NCBI GenBank assembly: GCA_937879855.1
Contig: CALFMO010000007.1
Location: 124,001 to 188,000, forward strand
DNA: 64,000 nucleotides
Source of the DNA: an uncultured Acidobacteriaceae bacterium
GTDB taxonomy: Bacteria > Acidobacteriota > Terriglobia > Terriglobales > Acidobacteriaceae
Reading direction: 5' to 3'
This document shows positions 8,757-16,073 of the stretch, piece by piece. Each line of letters begins with the position of its first letter. Within the stretch, counting starts at the first letter, position 1. The notes under the pieces were generated by a model. That model ran no database searches. It worked only from the letters and a program-made list of their open reading frames with translations, and was not told the origin of the DNA. The translations under genes and the position numbers were made by a program.

Positions 8757-8785
8757 ACTATACCAAAGGGCCTTGGGTTTTGCAA
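8757..8785 (-). promoter_or_regulatory. sigma70-type promoter of the KGG-integrase operon
   Basis: On the minus strand, TTGCAA (8785-8780), a 17-bp spacer and TATAGT (8762-8757), ending 9 bp before the ATG at 8747. The predicted start falls at or just before the ATG, giving a leaderless or very short leader. Confidence 0.65.
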
Positions 8786-8865
8786 CCTATTTCTGCGTTC
8801 AAGCATCTAATATTTTATGAACCAAAGACCCTTCGGTTTTAGGCACTTTGGTGCAAAAGATTTCA

Positions 8866-8886
8866 CTTGTACGTTAACCGTACAAG
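8866..8886. promoter_or_regulatory. element operator copy 1 (palindrome)
   Basis: CTTGTACG-TTAAC-CGTACAAG, a perfect 8+5+8 inverted repeat. The consensus over nine copies in the element is TTGTACG-N5-CGTACAA, with the centre favouring GWAAM on one strand, so each site has a direction. None is seen in the flanking host DNA. Confidence 0.75.
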
Positions 8887-8967
8887 GGCTGCCGAGGCTG
8901 ACTTAGAGTGCGGAATCATCGAACCCCACAACAGTTAAACATTCAACCAAAACTCGGGCCGAATTCG

Positions 8968-8986
8968 TTGTACGTTTCCCGTACAA
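8968..8986. promoter_or_regulatory. element operator copy 2
   Basis: TTGTACG-TTTCC-CGTACAA, perfect arms. About 80 bp from copy 1 centre to centre, in the same divergent region. Confidence 0.75.
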
Positions 8987-9321
8987 ACTTTGGTCTTTGA
9001 AATACTGAAACAGACGTGTACTTTCGGGCTTTGATCTTCGTTTGAATCGTTGCTAATGTTTCGTAGTCGGGTTCGACCCGAATTTCTTTGAAAGTTGAGA
9101 AAGTCGCGGAGCGGGTTTGGCTTGGTCGCCAACCATACAGCGTGACCGCGATTATCCGGCTGACCAGCCCGTTGCGGGTAATCAGGCCCGCAGAGGAGTG
9201 CAAACCAAGGGACAGCTCTTTCGCTGTCTGGCCCGGACCACTCCTGAGAGACGTAATCCCTCAGTTTGTATCAACGTAGGGCAAACGAGTTCTCCTTCTG
9301 TCAAATGCCAACAGGAGAGCT

Positions 9322-9561
9322 ATGCCCGCAAAATCAACCGAAGTCGTTTCGCAGCTAATCCCACAACATTTTGAAATTTTAGATGCTAAACAATTAGCAT
9401 CCCGACTTTCATTGCCCGAGTCGTGGCTGAGAGAAGGTACGCGTTCGCGGGCAACCGATGTCATTCCCCATTTGCGGTTCGGAAAATATGTGCGCTTTCG
9501 CTGGGACTCCCCCGAATTGAACGCTTGGATTCTCCGACGAATGAAGGGCGGACGCCAGTGA
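9322..9561 (+). CDS. AlpA/excisionase-like helix-turn-helix protein
   Basis: 79 aa, preceded by AGGAG. Pattern: AKQLASRLSLPESWL then HLRFGKYVRFRWDSPELNAWI, the MerR-like HTH of AlpA and phage excisionases, where the second half recognises DNA and ends in the W--PE-NAWI helix. As the first rightward gene opposite the integrase it is the best candidate excisionase or switch regulator. It could also bind the dispersed palindromes. Confidence 0.75.
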   Translation: MPAKSTEVVSQLIPQHFEILDAKQLASRLSLPESWLREGTRSRATDVIPHLRFGKYVRFRWDSPELNAWILRRMKGGRQ

Positions 9562-9842
9562 CCTTAAAAGATAAAGCTCCTTCAGCATTGCAGGACGCTT
9601 GGTATTGGATTATCGGAATTGATTGCCTTTTCTGCGGTCGAAGGACGTTTGGCTGGACTAACTGGCAACACAATTGTCCTGAGACTAGAGGAAAAACTTT
9701 TGTCGAAGAAATGAAAATGGTAGCGGATGCCATTCGCCGCGCCTACGCAACTCACCCGGCGGATCGCGATATACACACGATCTATCAAATCGCTGAAGAA
9801 CTATCCGAGATGGGAGAAAGAGACAGAGACGAGCAAGAGTAA
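9558..9842 (+). CDS. hypothetical protein with CxxC motif
   Basis: 94 aa starting at a GTG overlapping the previous stop (GTGA), so translationally coupled to the HTH gene. WYWIIGIDCLFCGRRTFGW gives a CxxC pair, with a third Cys in HNCPET; the rest is helical and acidic. The family is not recognised. Confidence 0.65.
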   Translation: MTLKDKAPSALQDAWYWIIGIDCLFCGRRTFGWTNWQHNCPETRGKTFVEEMKMVADAIRRAYATHPADRDIHTIYQIAEELSEMGERDRDEQE

Positions 9843-9848
9843 ACGACT

Positions 9849-10313
9849 ATGAAAACAATCTTTGATGTTGACTCGTACATCTGCGACAGGCTCGCTCCTG
9901 CTCGTCCCGGAAAAGTCGCCCGCCACAAATTAGCGTACGCTGCGCATCGCTACGCCATACTCAAGACCGGGAATCCGATTTTCGAATCAGTCTGTGCTGC
10001 CCTTCCTCTCGGCCCGTGTTTCCTTGAGTTGCTCCGCGATCCAAACCGCAGAGGAAACCCCGACGCGCTCTCGCTCGAAGAAAAACAATTGATTGATGAG
10101 GTTCTTCAGAAGCTAGGCGCGATGTCGGGCCGCGCTCTCGCCGCCAGGAGTCATAGGAATTATTACGAGTGGCGCGTTATGCGCGAGGGCATGAACCCGA
10201 ACCAAGTTAAATCGTGCGGGAAATATCGGGAGATAAGCGTTGCCCTGATCCGCATGTTGCCAGATATCCAAAGACGCGGGGCGAACGTGGGTAATCCAAT
10301 CGGCTTGCAGTAA
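9849..10313 (+). CDS. Panacea-domain (DUF4065/SocA-like) protein
   Basis: 154 aa. KLAYAAHRYAILKTGNPIFE at about 25-44, ALPLGPCFLELL at about 50-61, then an L--EEKQLIDEVLQKLG--SGRALAARSH helix pair and a YYEWRVMREG end. This follows the Panacea plan (KL-YYA--W-L---G-PLF, then YGPV, then L-ELSH---PW). Panacea proteins serve as antitoxins or phage-borne regulators that neutralise varied toxins. No obvious toxin sits beside it; the coupled 94-aa protein upstream is one candidate partner. Confidence 0.65.
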   Translation: MKTIFDVDSYICDRLAPARPGKVARHKLAYAAHRYAILKTGNPIFESVCAALPLGPCFLELLRDPNRRGNPDALSLEEKQLIDEVLQKLGAMSGRALAARSHRNYYEWRVMREGMNPNQVKSCGKYREISVALIRMLPDIQRRGANVGNPIGLQ

Positions 10314-10376
10314 AAAACCAACGGGTTCTCACACCCGAGCAAAAAGTGACGCCAATCACTTCAACAAGGATTAAGT

Positions 10377-10646
10377 ATGGAATTCCGCACTACCAACCTT
10401 CCTTTAGCCGCCGCTATCACGGCGAGCACCAAACTCAAACTCATCCGAGTAGACGCCGACAGCATTAAGCAAGCGTCAATGGTGTTCCATGATCCATCCG
10501 GCATCGGAGCACAACTTGAACTCGAATTCCTGAGCGGGCAATTCATGGTGTCCGCAAGTCAGTATGCCGTCCAACTCCGCGCCATGCGGAGGCAGGTAGA
10601 AATCAAATTAGCAGCGGCCCGCACGAAAGAGGCCGCCCGTGTATAA
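10377..10646 (+). CDS. DUF5659-like small protein
   Basis: 89 aa. FRTTNLPLAAAITA-TKLKLIRV followed by a beta pattern and a C-terminal helix matches small phage proteins classed as DUF5659. It overlaps the following gene by 8 bp, placing it in the replication operon. Function unknown. Confidence 0.55.
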   Translation: MEFRTTNLPLAAAITASTKLKLIRVDADSIKQASMVFHDPSGIGAQLELEFLSGQFMVSASQYAVQLRAMRRQVEIKLAAARTKEAARV

Positions 10647-11682
10647 ACCCTATCGCGAAGTAGAAGCCGAGCGCGGCAAAAACAGTTTTCATCCAACAGT
10701 GCTGGCGGAGTTCCGAGGCAAGCCGTGCAATCTCCGCCGACACTTTGAAATGGGAACGACATTGCGAGAAATAGTCGCTTGGGCTGAGCTTTGGGCGGCC
10801 AACGATCCCGAGCAGTTCATCTACGTTCAGGATTGGAGCAAGTTCGTTAAACGCAGCAAACGATCTATCGCGTCGTCCCTGTGCATTGCCGAGTCCATGC
10901 AGATTCTTATTCCTGCCGTGAGGCTCAAGAAGAATAAGTACGGAGCGATGAGGAAAAGACGCGGTTGGATCGTTGCGGACCACGACAAGATCTCAGCGCG
11001 GGAGAACGGCGACTGTACTTTGTCCGTTGTACGGAAAATGGACGCGCCTCTCCGCAAGCGTGGGGAGCGTCGCTGGCCGAGTGCATTTCCTGACGCTGAA
11101 GCAAATGCTAAGCAAATGCTAGAAGTTTCCGCGCCGAGTGCATTAACGAGTGCAATTCCTCCAGACCCGAGTGCATTTGAAAGTGCATTTAAGAGTGCAT
11201 TTGAAAGTGCATTTCCTGACGACGATGAGTGCATTTCCGACGCCGCTATATCTTCGTCAGACAAGGAGTTGCAGAACGGAGGCGAACGAAAACGCCTCTC
11301 TAATCCTTTGAATCCTTTGAATCCTCTGAAACGAGAAGAGAGGAATCCTTTGAATCCTGCACAAGAACAAACCCCGTCCCTCTCTCTTTCTGATTCAAAA
11401 TCTAAACCTAACGGGCAAGGAAAATCGGGCTCGGATTCTTCAGCGCTCGTCTTGGAACTCGCCTGCATTGCCGATGATGTGTGCGGGCTATTCGACGGCA
11501 GACAGCAACGGGCCGTTGCGGACCTATTAGAAAAACATCCCGCCGAAAGAATCACGGAACTCTGGCGGGAACATTGGGAACAGAGAAAGGGTAACGACAC
11601 GAAAAAACGGTTCGCCGTTGTCGATTTTTTGAAAACGGCAGACCTACGCTTGTCCGAAATTCCTTGTACGGAAAACGTATGA
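10639..11682 (+). CDS. putative replication initiator with intragenic iterons
   Basis: 347 aa from a GTG overlapping the DUF5659 stop. The N-terminal about 110 residues are helical and basic and look like a winged-helix replication protein (WSKFVKRSKRSIASSL, MRKRRGWIVADHDKIS). Residues about 147-200 contain the repeat SAF(E/K) encoded by 12-bp direct repeats, and residues about 221-240 contain NPLNPLNPL from 9-bp repeats. A C-terminal domain (ACIADDVCGLFDGRQQRAVADLL ... VVDFLKTADLRLSEI) follows. A coding region that carries direct repeats in the middle resembles the lambda O arrangement. Function is inferred from layout, not family recognition. Confidence 0.55.
   Translation: MYKPYREVEAERGKNSFHPTVLAEFRGKPCNLRRHFEMGTTLREIVAWAELWAANDPEQFIYVQDWSKFVKRSKRSIASSLCIAESMQILIPAVRLKKNKYGAMRKRRGWIVADHDKISARENGDCTLSVVRKMDAPLRKRGERRWPSAFPDAEANAKQMLEVSAPSALTSAIPPDPSAFESAFKSAFESAFPDDDECISDAAISSSDKELQNGGERKRLSNPLNPLNPLKREERNPLNPAQEQTPSLSLSDSKSKPNGQGKSGSDSSALVLELACIADDVCGLFDGRQQRAVADLLEKHPAERITELWREHWEQRKGNDTKKRFAVVDFLKTADLRLSEIPCTENV
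11079..11238. repeat. 12-bp iteron array inside the replication-like gene (candidate origin)
   Basis: RAGTGCATTTSN-type units at 11079, 11136, 11148, 11169, 11181, 11193, 11205 and 11227. The four from 11169 to 11216 are strictly head-to-tail. Variants differ by one to three bases. An 11-bp tandem (GCAAATGCTAA/GCAAATGCTAG) sits at 11101-11122. Candidate initiator-binding iterons. Confidence 0.6.
11302..11360. repeat. 9-bp AATCCTTTG repeats
   Basis: AATCCTTTG at 11302, 11311 and 11344, AATCCTCTG at 11320 and a partial copy at 11353. They lie just after the 12-bp array in the same gene and encode N-P-L triplets. Confidence 0.7.
11664..11682. promoter_or_regulatory. element operator copy 3 (degenerate right arm)
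   Basis: TTGTACG-GAAAA-CGTATGA. It spans the end of the replication-like gene and the ATG of the next gene (11679). A half site TTGTACG lies at 11027 within the same gene. Confidence 0.6.
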
Positions 11683-11849
11683 AAGCGGGCGACATTCTAG
11701 CAAAGCCGCCCGCCGCTCCCGCGCCGCCGAGCCGGGAAGAAAAAAGCCGCCGCGTGAAAATCTGGTGCGCTGCTTGCCAGCGCTACCACAAATTGAAGCG
11801 CTCCGCAAAAGAACCGCATCTCCGCTCGGAGCAAAAGCCCGCCGAATGA
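11679..11849 (+). CDS. small CxxC protein
   Basis: 56 aa from the ATG at 11679. Pro-rich N-terminus, then IWCAACQRYHKLKRSA, a single CxxC with a His that could form half a zinc knuckle. It overlaps its neighbours at both ends (ATGA), so it is part of the operon. Confidence 0.55.
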   Translation: MKAGDILAKPPAAPAPPSREEKSRRVKIWCAACQRYHKLKRSAKEPHLRSEQKPAE

Positions 11850-12775
11850 AATATTGCCCGCATAACTTTCTCATTCCGCCCGAATTCAGCGCCCGCCAGT
11901 CGGCAGCGGACTGCGTAACCTTCGGGCGTGTCTCTCCCTTCTGCGTTGACTGCTGGCAAAAGCAGGGCAAGGAAGCGCCCGAGGAATACCGAGGGGAAAT
12001 CGGAAAGCCGCTTGTGTATGGGCACTGCGATTTAATCACTCAGGTTGCCCGAAAGCGCGGATTCGCCCGAGACTCTAGCAGCCGTGAAGATATCGAGGGT
12101 GACTTGCGCCTGCATCTCATGGAAAAACAGGCTGAGATTCAGGCGGGCATAGCTGGCAAGAACGCCGCGTATGTTGCGAACTACGTACGTCGGGCACTCA
12201 AGAATTTTCTGACAGACAAGCAGGGGAAATCCTCTGCCGGAAAAGTCATCCGCAACACCGTTAAATCCCTTTCGCCCGAGGGACTGGTAATTACGAGCCG
12301 CAAGCAAGCGGCTAGGGAACGAGCGGGCGAATTGTTGACGGACTTGACGGGCGGGGATGCCGCGTCTGTTCAAGATGATTACACGCTAGACGAGAGAGAC
12401 GCACTTTTCACAGATGGCCTAGACAGCGAGCCGAAGACTAGCGGAAAGCGAACGGAAGTGGGCCGACTGTTCGACACGATGACAGCCGAGGCTGTATCGC
12501 AGATCGCAACACTGACGGGCGGGCGGAAAGACGGCTTCGATGTTCACTTAGATTTGCAGAAGGCGCTCGCTCACTTGCCTGACGATGAGCGCTCGGTTTT
12601 TGAATGGCTCTGGTTAGAGAACGGGCAATTGCTGGCCCGTGCCCGCAGTTATCCCGATGTGCAGCGGGCAATGAACCTCAGCCTGCAAAGCGTCCGCACA
12701 TTGGAAATGAAGGCGATTCAGAAACTCAAACCCGCGCTTGGGCCATCATTTTTCAAGAATCGGCAGCCCGCCTAG
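11846..12775 (+). CDS. sigma-70-family-like protein
   Basis: 309 aa from the ATG overlapping the previous stop. A Cys-bearing N-terminus (CPHNF, SPFCVDCW) is followed by a region-2-like segment (SREDIEGDLRLHLMEK ... YVANYVRRALKNFLTD). Near the C-terminus is a region-4-like HTH (LQKALAHLPDDERSVFEWLWLENG then AMNLSLQSVRTLEMKAIQKLKPAL). The order and the LP--ER-VF / S---VR--E---- signatures suggest a phage-type late sigma factor. It meets the minus-strand gene tail-to-tail with a 4-bp overlap. Confidence 0.6.
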   Translation: MKYCPHNFLIPPEFSARQSAADCVTFGRVSPFCVDCWQKQGKEAPEEYRGEIGKPLVYGHCDLITQVARKRGFARDSSSREDIEGDLRLHLMEKQAEIQAGIAGKNAAYVANYVRRALKNFLTDKQGKSSAGKVIRNTVKSLSPEGLVITSRKQAARERAGELLTDLTGGDAASVQDDYTLDERDALFTDGLDSEPKTSGKRTEVGRLFDTMTAEAVSQIATLTGGRKDGFDVHLDLQKALAHLPDDERSVFEWLWLENGQLLARARSYPDVQRAMNLSLQSVRTLEMKAIQKLKPALGPSFFKNRQPA

Positions 12776-14046
12776 TCCTCAATGGGTTTGGTATTCACGC
12801 TCGCTTGTTGAACGTTCGATAATTTTTCTTTACTGCCAGGCCATCTGCGCCCGACTGGGAAGATCGCAGTTGGACCAAAACGGCAGCGGGGTGATTCGTA
12901 TGTGACTGACTCGAAGGCGCTATGGGCAACGGTAGAGGTCTTCTTCAGAAATGATCCACCTGAGAACATAAGCTGGCTTAGATTATTGCGCTTTTCCGAA
13001 AGGAGAACTGACTCAGCAATCCTATCCAACAGACCGGCCCTGCCGTAATAAGTCGAGCCGAACGTCTTGAACAGATCATTAGTGATCATGCCTATGTGCA
13101 TCCAGATCGCACCCGGACGTGAGAGACTAAATTGTTCCTTCGCTGCTTCACGAAGCGTCCTAATCATCTTTTTTGCCAGTTGGACGGGTTTGTTGGAGTC
13201 GAACTCTAGGACAATTCTAGGACTCAGCGCGTTGCCTATGACTGTTTTTCTAACCATCTGTGAATGCACTTGAGCGGCCTTCATGAGTTTCTCGATAGGC
13301 ATGTTTGGAACGGTGCCGATCCGTCTAACTTTGACGCCCGGAAGGAAGATTTCCTCCCCCGTCTGGGCTACATCGTTTAAGGCCGACACAAGTTCGCGCA
13401 ATTGCGTCCTCTCAGGCAATAGATTTGCAGTGAACTTCAGACCGAGAATCGGAATGGTTTTCTCATCGTCCCAAGAGAAGCACTGTTTGAGTTCGACGAA
13501 AAGCTTACCGATGTTCTCAGGTTTAATCGGCCAAGCCGTATACAGGGATATGGCTTTAGCTTCAACCTCACACGCGATACCGTCGCGAGTGGCTAGGAAA
13601 TCGTATCCGCCATCTTCCTCAAGATCGTGGAAGTAAACATCCCAGCCCAGCTTGCTCAGGAGCCCCGCGACACGAAATTCGTGCTGAAGAGGCCACAGCC
13701 CTTCCTTTAGGCCCTTCCTTAGGCGACCCAGCAATCTTGTTTTCGCCCCCGCTGATAGGCAAGGTATCGTTTGGCCAACGCCGATCAGAAAATCTACTCC
13801 CGCATGGCAGGCTTCGGGCAGAGTATAGAATCTCTCTCCACCCCGAGCGCGGAGTAGTTCGAGGTTGAGCAGCTCCAATTCAAGCGCGAACGCCTCGTCA
13901 TCGTATGGCGTTACGAAGCCCTTAGCATTCAAAGAACGACCAATTGAGGCGAATGACTCGCGATACTGATCTTGGCCGATGAAATCGGCAACAATCGCCG
14001 CGTCACGAGAAATGTCGCTGAGGTCGTTGACGGCCCGGTATCGCAC
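12772..14046 (-). CDS. putative PD-(D/E)XK nuclease-fold protein, opposite-strand cargo
   Basis: 424 aa from a GTG at 14046 with AAGGAG 9 bp upstream. HEFRVAGLLSKLGWDVYF (about 122-139) precedes GGYDFLATRDG and CEVEAKAIS, so E123, D149 and E162-x-K164 form a restriction-endonuclease-like active site. About 120 residues precede it and a long C-terminal part follows, neither recognised. It is the only long leftward gene in the rightward block and has its own upstream region with operator copy 4, the usual signature of an accessory or defence gene. Confidence 0.55.
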   Translation of the reverse strand: MRYRAVNDLSDISRDAAIVADFIGQDQYRESFASIGRSLNAKGFVTPYDDEAFALELELLNLELLRARGGERFYTLPEACHAGVDFLIGVGQTIPCLSAGAKTRLLGRLRKGLKEGLWPLQHEFRVAGLLSKLGWDVYFHDLEEDGGYDFLATRDGIACEVEAKAISLYTAWPIKPENIGKLFVELKQCFSWDDEKTIPILGLKFTANLLPERTQLRELVSALNDVAQTGEEIFLPGVKVRRIGTVPNMPIEKLMKAAQVHSQMVRKTVIGNALSPRIVLEFDSNKPVQLAKKMIRTLREAAKEQFSLSRPGAIWMHIGMITNDLFKTFGSTYYGRAGLLDRIAESVLLSEKRNNLSQLMFSGGSFLKKTSTVAHSAFESVTYESPRCRFGPTAIFPVGRRWPGSKEKLSNVQQASVNTKPIED

Positions 14047-14373
14047 CTTTGGGTTCTCCTTGATGTTTTAAGCATAGTGCAAACAACAGATTTTATAATT
14101 TTTGTCGTACTAACTTGATAGGGGCATCGCCTTTTTCTCTCCCCCGTGCTGTACGTTTTCCGTACAACTCTTCCGGCTTCAGCCGCGTAACAAAGCCCGC
14201 CGCTCGCTTACGGTCGGGGCCTCTCTTGGCGTTTCAGACGAATATCAAAAGTTTTGCTTTCTTCCGGCAACGATTAAGCCCGTCGCCGCGTCTGCTAACC
14301 CAAGAGCGTGCCCCGATTTGTTCGGCCAACCCGCCGACAATTCGGGGCATTTCCATTTTACGGAGTCTTTTCG
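14047..14373. promoter_or_regulatory. divergent intergenic region with operator copy 4
   Basis: Separates the nuclease-like gene (minus) from the next rightward gene. Contains the palindrome at 14149 and a 200-nt GC-rich leader before the plus-strand gene. No ORF of note. Confidence 0.5.
14149..14167. promoter_or_regulatory. element operator copy 4
   Basis: CTGTACG-TTTTC-CGTACAA, one mismatch to the consensus. About 100 bp upstream of the minus-strand nuclease-like gene and oriented towards it. Confidence 0.7.
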
Positions 14374-14637
14374 ATGTCTATCGCCGCCCGCCTGATAGTC
14401 GGTCAAGTACAGCGCTTTGTACCTAACAACCGAGGCGGATTTTTTCTCGTTTGGAGCGAGTCAGGCAGGTTTCGTGTCTATCCCTCACAAGTGAAAACCC
14501 CGCTTTCAATTGGCGAAATAATCACATTCTTGCCCGATCCACAAAGCTCGGGAAACGTTCGCCGCGTAACAACGGTTCTGTTTCAGGAACCCGCCGAAAT
14601 CAATTCTGCAAGTGAAAAGGTGTCAACCGATGAATAA
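14374..14637 (+). CDS. small OB/cold-shock-like protein
   Basis: 87 aa from the ATG at 14374 (ACGGAG upstream). GQVQRFVPNNRGGFFLVW-ESGRFRVYPSQVKTPLSIGEIITF followed by VRRVTTVLF resembles the strand order of a cold-shock OB fold (G-V--F----G-GF, then L--G--V-F), though the RNP motifs are not clean. The family is suggested, not certain. The last codons overlap the next gene. Confidence 0.5.
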   Translation: MSIAARLIVGQVQRFVPNNRGGFFLVWSESGRFRVYPSQVKTPLSIGEIITFLPDPQSSGNVRRVTTVLFQEPAEINSASEKVSTDE

Positions 14638-15073
14638 ACCAGTGCCAGTAAGAACGCAAACAACCACGCAACCACAGTGCCAGCTTGACGACTGCCATTA
14701 CTGGCACGGTCGTGATTTTCCAGTTCAAAACGATGATACAAAGGGCGACGAAAAAGGGCCTGACGGACTTGTCGCGCAATCCGAAACTCAGAAAAGCCCG
14801 CGCTTGAACGCCTCGAACGGCAACGGCCCGTCTGTGAAAGGCAAGGAAGGCGAAGGCTTTCCTACAAGTGACAACGGCAAAGAGTCAGATGACGAGCAGC
14901 CCGTGTTCGCAGGCTCCCGTGACTCAAGTGTGGGCGTCAATTTGAAAAGCGGTCAAATCGTAAGCTCGGAGAATCGGTTGGTGCCAGTTCCGCTTCCGGG
15001 CCAACCCAAGACGATTCGCGCCAACGTGAAATTCACGAATGCGAAAGGCGACATCAAGGAAAATCGGATCTAA
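14630..15073 (+). CDS. disordered hydrophilic hypothetical protein
   Basis: 147 aa, rich in Gly, Lys, Asp, Ser and Asn and largely disordered. An N-terminal CQLDDCHYWHGRDF segment has two Cys and two His. ATG at 14630 overlaps the previous stop. Family unknown. Confidence 0.5.
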   Translation: MNKPVPVRTQTTTQPQCQLDDCHYWHGRDFPVQNDDTKGDEKGPDGLVAQSETQKSPRLNASNGNGPSVKGKEGEGFPTSDNGKESDDEQPVFAGSRDSSVGVNLKSGQIVSSENRLVPVPLPGQPKTIRANVKFTNAKGDIKENRI

Positions 15074-15077
15074 CAGC

Positions 15078-16031
15078 GTGCTGCACAAAGCAGAACTCGA
15101 AAACCTTCCGGATAATGCGTCACATTTGTGGCCGAAACCGGAAAATATTACTATTTATCGGGGGAAGCCGAGCCTCCCTGATCGGCCTCCCAAATTTCGC
15201 GAACGATTAGTCCGAAGGTCGCCCGTGACAATTGCAATAGGCTTCCGTTCTAACGATGGTGTCGTGCTGTGTGCCGACACCGAGTTATCAATTGGAGAAG
15301 TGAAAGCATATGACGGCAAAGTAGCCACGCATATCATGTATGAAAAGGGCGGTGATTATCGGCTGGTTTTCGCTATCGCGGGCGCTGGTGACTTGGATTA
15401 CATCAATACAGCCAAATCACATCTGACGAGAGAATTTCCAGAATATGGGAATGGCGGGGAAGTTCGTATAGAGTTGGAAAGGCGATGGTTAGAGTTCTTT
15501 AATAAGCATCTGCTTCCTTGGGCTTCCTTCTCCAGCAATGACCGCCCTCATGTGGAGTTGCTAATTGCCGTTTCTGGTACAAAAGCCTTTCCCACTCTCT
15601 ACCATTGTGTCGGAACAGCGTTTCAGGAAACATCGGCTAAGGCAATCGGTTCGGGCGTCTTGCTCGCTAGTGATCTAATTAATCGCTACGCATTTGGAAA
15701 TTACAAAGTACAGGACAATGTGGTGCTGGCGACTTATATAATCGCAAAAGTAAAACGCGGTGTTCAATATTGCGGGGGTTCCACCCACATGACCAGTTTG
15801 CGAAAGAATGGGGATTTCGCATTCTCCGGGAAGGATGAAATGGAGCGGCTGGAACAAAGTTTATTGGACGAGGAGCAAACAGCCGACAAAAATCTAGTTA
15901 AGAATATGCTTCAGCACAAAATTGCTCTTCCGTGGTTTAGCGAATCCCGATCAAAGGCTAAGAAACTGAAATCGAATTCTGCCACGACTACACGTCCGCA
16001 ACTGGAACAGGGCCGAACAGAAAACCATTAA
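15078..16031 (+). CDS. proteasome-beta-like Ntn hydrolase
   Basis: 317 aa from a GTG at 15078; an ATG at 15039 in frame is the alternative. After about 50 residues comes VTIAIGFRSNDGVVLCADTELS. Taking Thr51 as position 1, Asp falls exactly at 17, as in proteasome beta and HslV, and a Lys (YDGKV) lies close to the expected 33. Further on, RLVFAIAGAGDLDY and AIGSGVLLASDLI ... LATYIIAKVK---QYCGG match the SG----L, GSG and GG landmarks of the fold. The residue before Thr is Val, not Gly, so autoprocessing is doubtful. The N-terminus LHKAELENLPD resembles that of the membrane protein at 16559. Confidence 0.72.
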   Translation: MLHKAELENLPDNASHLWPKPENITIYRGKPSLPDRPPKFRERLVRRSPVTIAIGFRSNDGVVLCADTELSIGEVKAYDGKVATHIMYEKGGDYRLVFAIAGAGDLDYINTAKSHLTREFPEYGNGGEVRIELERRWLEFFNKHLLPWASFSSNDRPHVELLIAVSGTKAFPTLYHCVGTAFQETSAKAIGSGVLLASDLINRYAFGNYKVQDNVVLATYIIAKVKRGVQYCGGSTHMTSLRKNGDFAFSGKDEMERLEQSLLDEEQTADKNLVKNMLQHKIALPWFSESRSKAKKLKSNSATTTRPQLEQGRTENH

Positions 16032-16073
16032 TTGGCCAGAATGCTGCTTTAAGAGCTATCCCGATTATGCCCG

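Larger units (their letters stand above)
8748..9321. promoter_or_regulatory. divergent control region between integrase operon and HTH gene
   Basis: A 574-bp gene-free region. It holds the integrase promoter, two palindromes of the TTGTACG-N5-CGTACAA type (8866, 8968), and four copies of ACCAAAG or its inverse CTTTGGT (8762, 8821, 8846, 8988). Further right, GGACAG/GCTGTC (about 9210-9228) can form a hairpin with outer pairing of GGAGTG with CCACTCC. This is the architecture expected of a lysogeny or excision switch. Confidence 0.6.

Noticed and set aside
11079..11238. CRISPR array
   Set aside because: The 12-bp units are contiguous or irregularly spaced and lie in a coding frame; no 25-40 bp repeats with unique spacers occur in the window.
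10827..11600. 257-codon minus-strand frame over the replication-like gene
   Set aside because: Created by the in-frame repeats (multiples of three) that keep both strands open; no RBS and poor protein character.
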